Assembly (NCBI GenBank): GCA_947652115.1
Contig: OX393561.1
Coordinates: forward strand, 27,496,315-27,560,314
Reading direction: 5' to 3'
DNA: 64,000 nucleotides
Source: Blastomussa wellsi
Lineage: Eukaryota; Cnidaria; Anthozoa; Scleractinia; Plerogyridae
In this document: positions 61,930-64,000 of the stretch, one piece after another
Numbering within the stretch: the first letter of the stretch is position 1
Layout of the letters: every line of letters starts with the position of its first letter
Program-made: the position numbers and the translations under genes
The notes under the pieces: generated by a model
Told to the model about the DNA's origin: nothing
What the model saw: only the letters and a program-made list of their open reading frames with translations
Databases searched by the model: none

Positions 61930-62271
61930 ATGAAGACAGAGCAGCGCAGTGGAGTAGCGCAGAGGATCACTCTGTACGTAATGGAAGAAAAGATTAGGTG
62001 GACGACTGTTTGCGATTTGTGTGATAAAGTGTGGTCGAGATTTGACGAAAATATCGAGTTATCCTACGAAATCGAATGCGATCCTTTAGACCTGTTTGAC
62101 CGGGTGGACGTGGCATGTAATGCATTTCGATTGGTACCCTTTTTGATGTGGTTGAAAAAACAGCAACATGCAACGGAATGGTACGACATCATATATAGAA
62201 TGCGACTGTCGATCGTGAGACGCAGTTTCTTTGCACTGCGTGAAGCCGTCAACAATGCCACTGAAAGGTAA
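61930..62271 (+). CDS. Unassigned P2 protein upstream of integrase
   Basis: An intact 113-codon frame; an inner Met (MEEKIRWTTVCDLCDKVWSR) at 61981 is an alternative start. It has a CxxC pair near the N-terminus and is otherwise helical with many aromatic residues (FLMWLKKQQHATEWYDIIY). The stop overlaps the integrase start by 17 bp in another frame, so both are probably read from one transcript. No family recognised. Like the other P2 accessory proteins it combines a small size with a CxxC. Confidence 0.5.
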   Translation: MKTEQRSGVAQRITLYVMEEKIRWTTVCDLCDKVWSRFDENIELSYEIECDPLDLFDRVDVACNAFRLVPFLMWLKKQQHATEWYDIIYRMRLSIVRRSFFALREAVNNATER

Positions 62272-63339
62272 AAAGAAGAAAAATGATCAAAGCATCTTGA
62301 AAGATTACAGAGATCCCACCAAACCTGGTAGTTTGGAGGTATTGAACGATTTGCCAAGGCTCAAAAATTACCTGTCAACAGAGTCAAGAAACTCCTGGAA
62401 AGAGAATTGGGATACACGCTTCATAAACTCAGAAGGAGACGATACACTACTTCTCCCGTCTTGGTGTTTAATATCGATCAACAATGGGTAGCTGATTTGG
62501 CGGAAGTAGAAACCTTGGCCAAACAAAACAAAGGCAACCGTTACCTGCTGATCGTTTTGGACGTGTTGTCCAAATACGCGTGGATAGAACCCGTGAAAAA
62601 CAATACGGGAAAATCGGTGATGGAAGCTTTTGAAAAAATCCTTAAACGCGCCAAAGGACGTACATCTCAGAATTTACAAACCAATGACAAAAAGGAATTT
62701 TATGACAAGATCTTTGCTGAATTGATGAAACGAAAGAAGATCAATCATTTTTCGAAAGGTGACACGAAAGCCAGTATTGCGGAATGATTCAATCGTACCT
62801 TCAAGGAACGCATGTATCGTTATTTTACCGTCAAAAACACCTTGAATTACATGACTGCACGTCCCGCTTTGGTGAAGGGATACAATGCGTCGTTTCACAG
62901 AAGTATCGGCATGGCTCCAAACCAAGTCAACAAGAAGAACAAACACGAAGTGTGGATCAATTTGTATGCCAAGAAATTGCGAGGCAAAAAACCCAAACGA
63001 CGTACTTTGTTGAAAGTGGGTGATAAAGTACGACTCAACAAAAAATTGCGCACGTTCAGAAAAAGTTATTTACCAGGCTGGACCGAAGAAATTTTCGTTG
63101 TGAGCGATGTAAGACCAGGTCCACCCGTCACCACCTACAAGATCAACGAATACGACGGAACACCTGTCAAAGGAACATTTTACAAGGAAGAATTGCAAAA
63201 AGTCCTGCAAGACGACGAAGATCTGTTTCGAGCCGAAAAAATACTGAAACGAAAAGGTACTAAAGTGTTGGTGGAATGGAAAGGATGGCCAGAGAAGTAT
63301 AACAGTTGGATCGAACGTTCCGCTCTGGATTCGCTATGA
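62255..63339 (+). pseudogene. P2 integrase with C-terminal chromodomain
   Basis: Starts MPLKGKKKKNDQSILKDYRD. A one-base shift near 62335 precedes the helical N-terminal zone (FAKAQKLPVNRVKKLLEREL) and core. The core shows WVADLAEVE (first Asp), LQTNDKKEFYD (second acidic site, with an inserted-looking Asn) and KASIAE followed directly by TGA at 62785. The TGA replaces a position that is normally a basic residue before FNRTFKERMYRYF. The C-terminal part has an SH3-like stretch (VGDKVRLNKKLRTFRKSYL) and a chromodomain (RAEKILKRKGTKVLVEWKGW, NSWIERSALDSL). Chromodomains can target integration to marked chromatin. Only two lesions are seen. Confidence 0.85.
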
Positions 63340-64000
63340 GGGAATTTTACCTGAGACACACCAGTCGATCAAACCGCGTGGAATTTCCCAACAATCAACC
63401 CCATCACTTCAAGAATCGTTTACCTTACCCGTTGCGTTTCAAGGAATCTGGATGGAAAGTGGGTATGACCAGTATTCACGTACCAAAAGCACCACCTTGC
63501 GTCATCATCAAGGATCCATTCTTGTTTCGGTTCGAATGGGACTTGTTGGAAGATGTTGACGACGAAGTTTATGTAGAACAATGACTCCTCATCACAGAAG
63601 ATGTATTGAACAAGTTCAATCCCAACATCACCAACGGTATGCAATTGATGACAGCCATCAAGAGATTGTACTATTGGAATCTAGAAAACATTGGCATTGC
63701 TGATGCTCAATTGGGGCAAGATGTGACAGAAGGCCAAGACGGAGATGGTAATGACATCGTGAAATTCAAGAGGTTGTACACGCAAATATATGTTGACAAA
63801 GACCAATTCGTATTGGATAATATCGACACGTAGTTCGGAGGTAACTCGAACAATTACCCAAAAGTGTTCGTGGGATATCAATTGGCCAAAGGCATGGGAT
63901 GGGTCAAAGAAGAAACATAAAAAACATAAAAAACATGGGAACCACGAAAAAACATTGTGGCGTGACATTCAAAGTCAACGCTACACTGGCCAAGAAAATG
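63336..64000 (+). pseudogene. Probable P2 minor capsid (penton-type) protein, runs off window
   Basis: The ATG overlaps the integrase stop as ATGA. The N-terminus MREFYLRHTSRSNRVEFPNN, then FKNRLPYPLRFKESGWKVGM and TSIHVPK, follows the pattern Phe-Tyr-x-x-x-Pro/Thr-Ser...Asn...Leu-Pro...Trp-x-Val-Gly-(Leu/Met) of Polinton minor capsid proteins. In that family it is the first strand pair of a single jelly roll. The frame continues in phase past TGA at 63582 (LLITEDVLNKFNPNITNG, FKRLYTQIYVDKDQFVLD) and TAG at 63831, so the breaks are base substitutions, not shifts. A further stop lies near 63918. The remaining sequence is outside the window. Confidence 0.6.

Larger units (their letters stand above)
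50506..64000. mobile_element. Second Polinton/adintovirus-like element P2 (right end outside window)
   Basis: A packaging ATPase fragment, protein-primed DNA polymerase B, chromodomain integrase and a probable capsid gene lie in one 13-kb stretch, together with unassigned accessory genes. The sequences are far from P1, so this is another lineage, similar in gene style to elements called adintoviruses in animal genomes. No terminal inverted repeat is visible. The left edge is either the junction at 50506 or is represented by the TIR-like segment inside the tandem units, in which case P2 began near 42.2 kb before the duplication. Some genes are intact (GRF protein, two small plus-strand ORFs); others carry single stops or frameshifts, so decay is milder than in P1. 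Confidence 0.88.

Overview
This is metazoan nuclear DNA, almost certainly cnidarian and probably an anthozoan or stony coral. The evidence is a spliced host exon resembling TMEM170, two tRNA-derived SINE copies, several dispersed minisatellites, and a dense load of Polinton/Maverick, Ty3/Gypsy, Penelope-like, LINE and miniature DNA elements. The species is an inference from style, not something the sequence proves. There is no bacterial operon, rRNA gene, CRISPR array or convincing functional tRNA. A 200-N assembly gap lies at 34948-35147.

Layout. 1-1646: 3' end of a Gypsy retrotransposon (integrase and a 163-bp 3' LTR). 1739-14732: one Polinton (P1) between terminal inverted repeats. Its order is a small zinc-binding ORF, membrane protein, minor capsid, major capsid, packaging ATPase, two unassigned genes, two more small membrane proteins, a larger one, integrase and protein-primed DNA polymerase B. 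Most P1 genes carry frameshifts or stops. P1 sits inside a 16-bp minisatellite that continues to about 16181. 16182-25575: gene-poor DNA with LINE scraps, a 61-bp minisatellite and an inverted dispersed-repeat pair. 25576-29466: a decayed Gypsy with a TTGGG target-site duplication, carrying a hAT transposase fragment. 29819-29989: the TMEM170-like exon. 30280-36540: nested small elements (miniature DNA elements, a Penelope-like fragment with hammerhead-like motifs, L1-type fragments, SINEs) and a fold-back made of two inverted copies of an integrase-like gene start. 36909-41090: a third, nearly intact Gypsy.

41101-50505: two tandem, almost identical 4.7-kb units. Each contains sequence matching the inner edge of the P1 inverted repeat, a small zinc-binding gene at the same relative place as in P1, a variable repeat region on the minus strand, and a protein sharing its C-terminal tail with a P1 protein. 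50506-64000: a second, divergent Polinton or adintovirus-like element (P2) running off the right edge. It holds a truncated packaging ATPase, an acidic protein, DNA polymerase B, an array of repeated LPxE/CxxC modules behind splice-acceptor-like sites, a DEDD-type exonuclease overlapped by a GRF zinc-finger gene, a chromodomain integrase and the start of a probable capsid gene.

The genes of P1 and P2 form the usual Polinton kit: integration, protein-primed replication, packaging and capsid. The parts I cannot match to a described system are the P2 module array, the related small zinc-binding genes next to the inverted repeat in P1 and in the 4.7-kb units, and the P2 exonuclease/GRF pair. Nearly all elements here look inactive.
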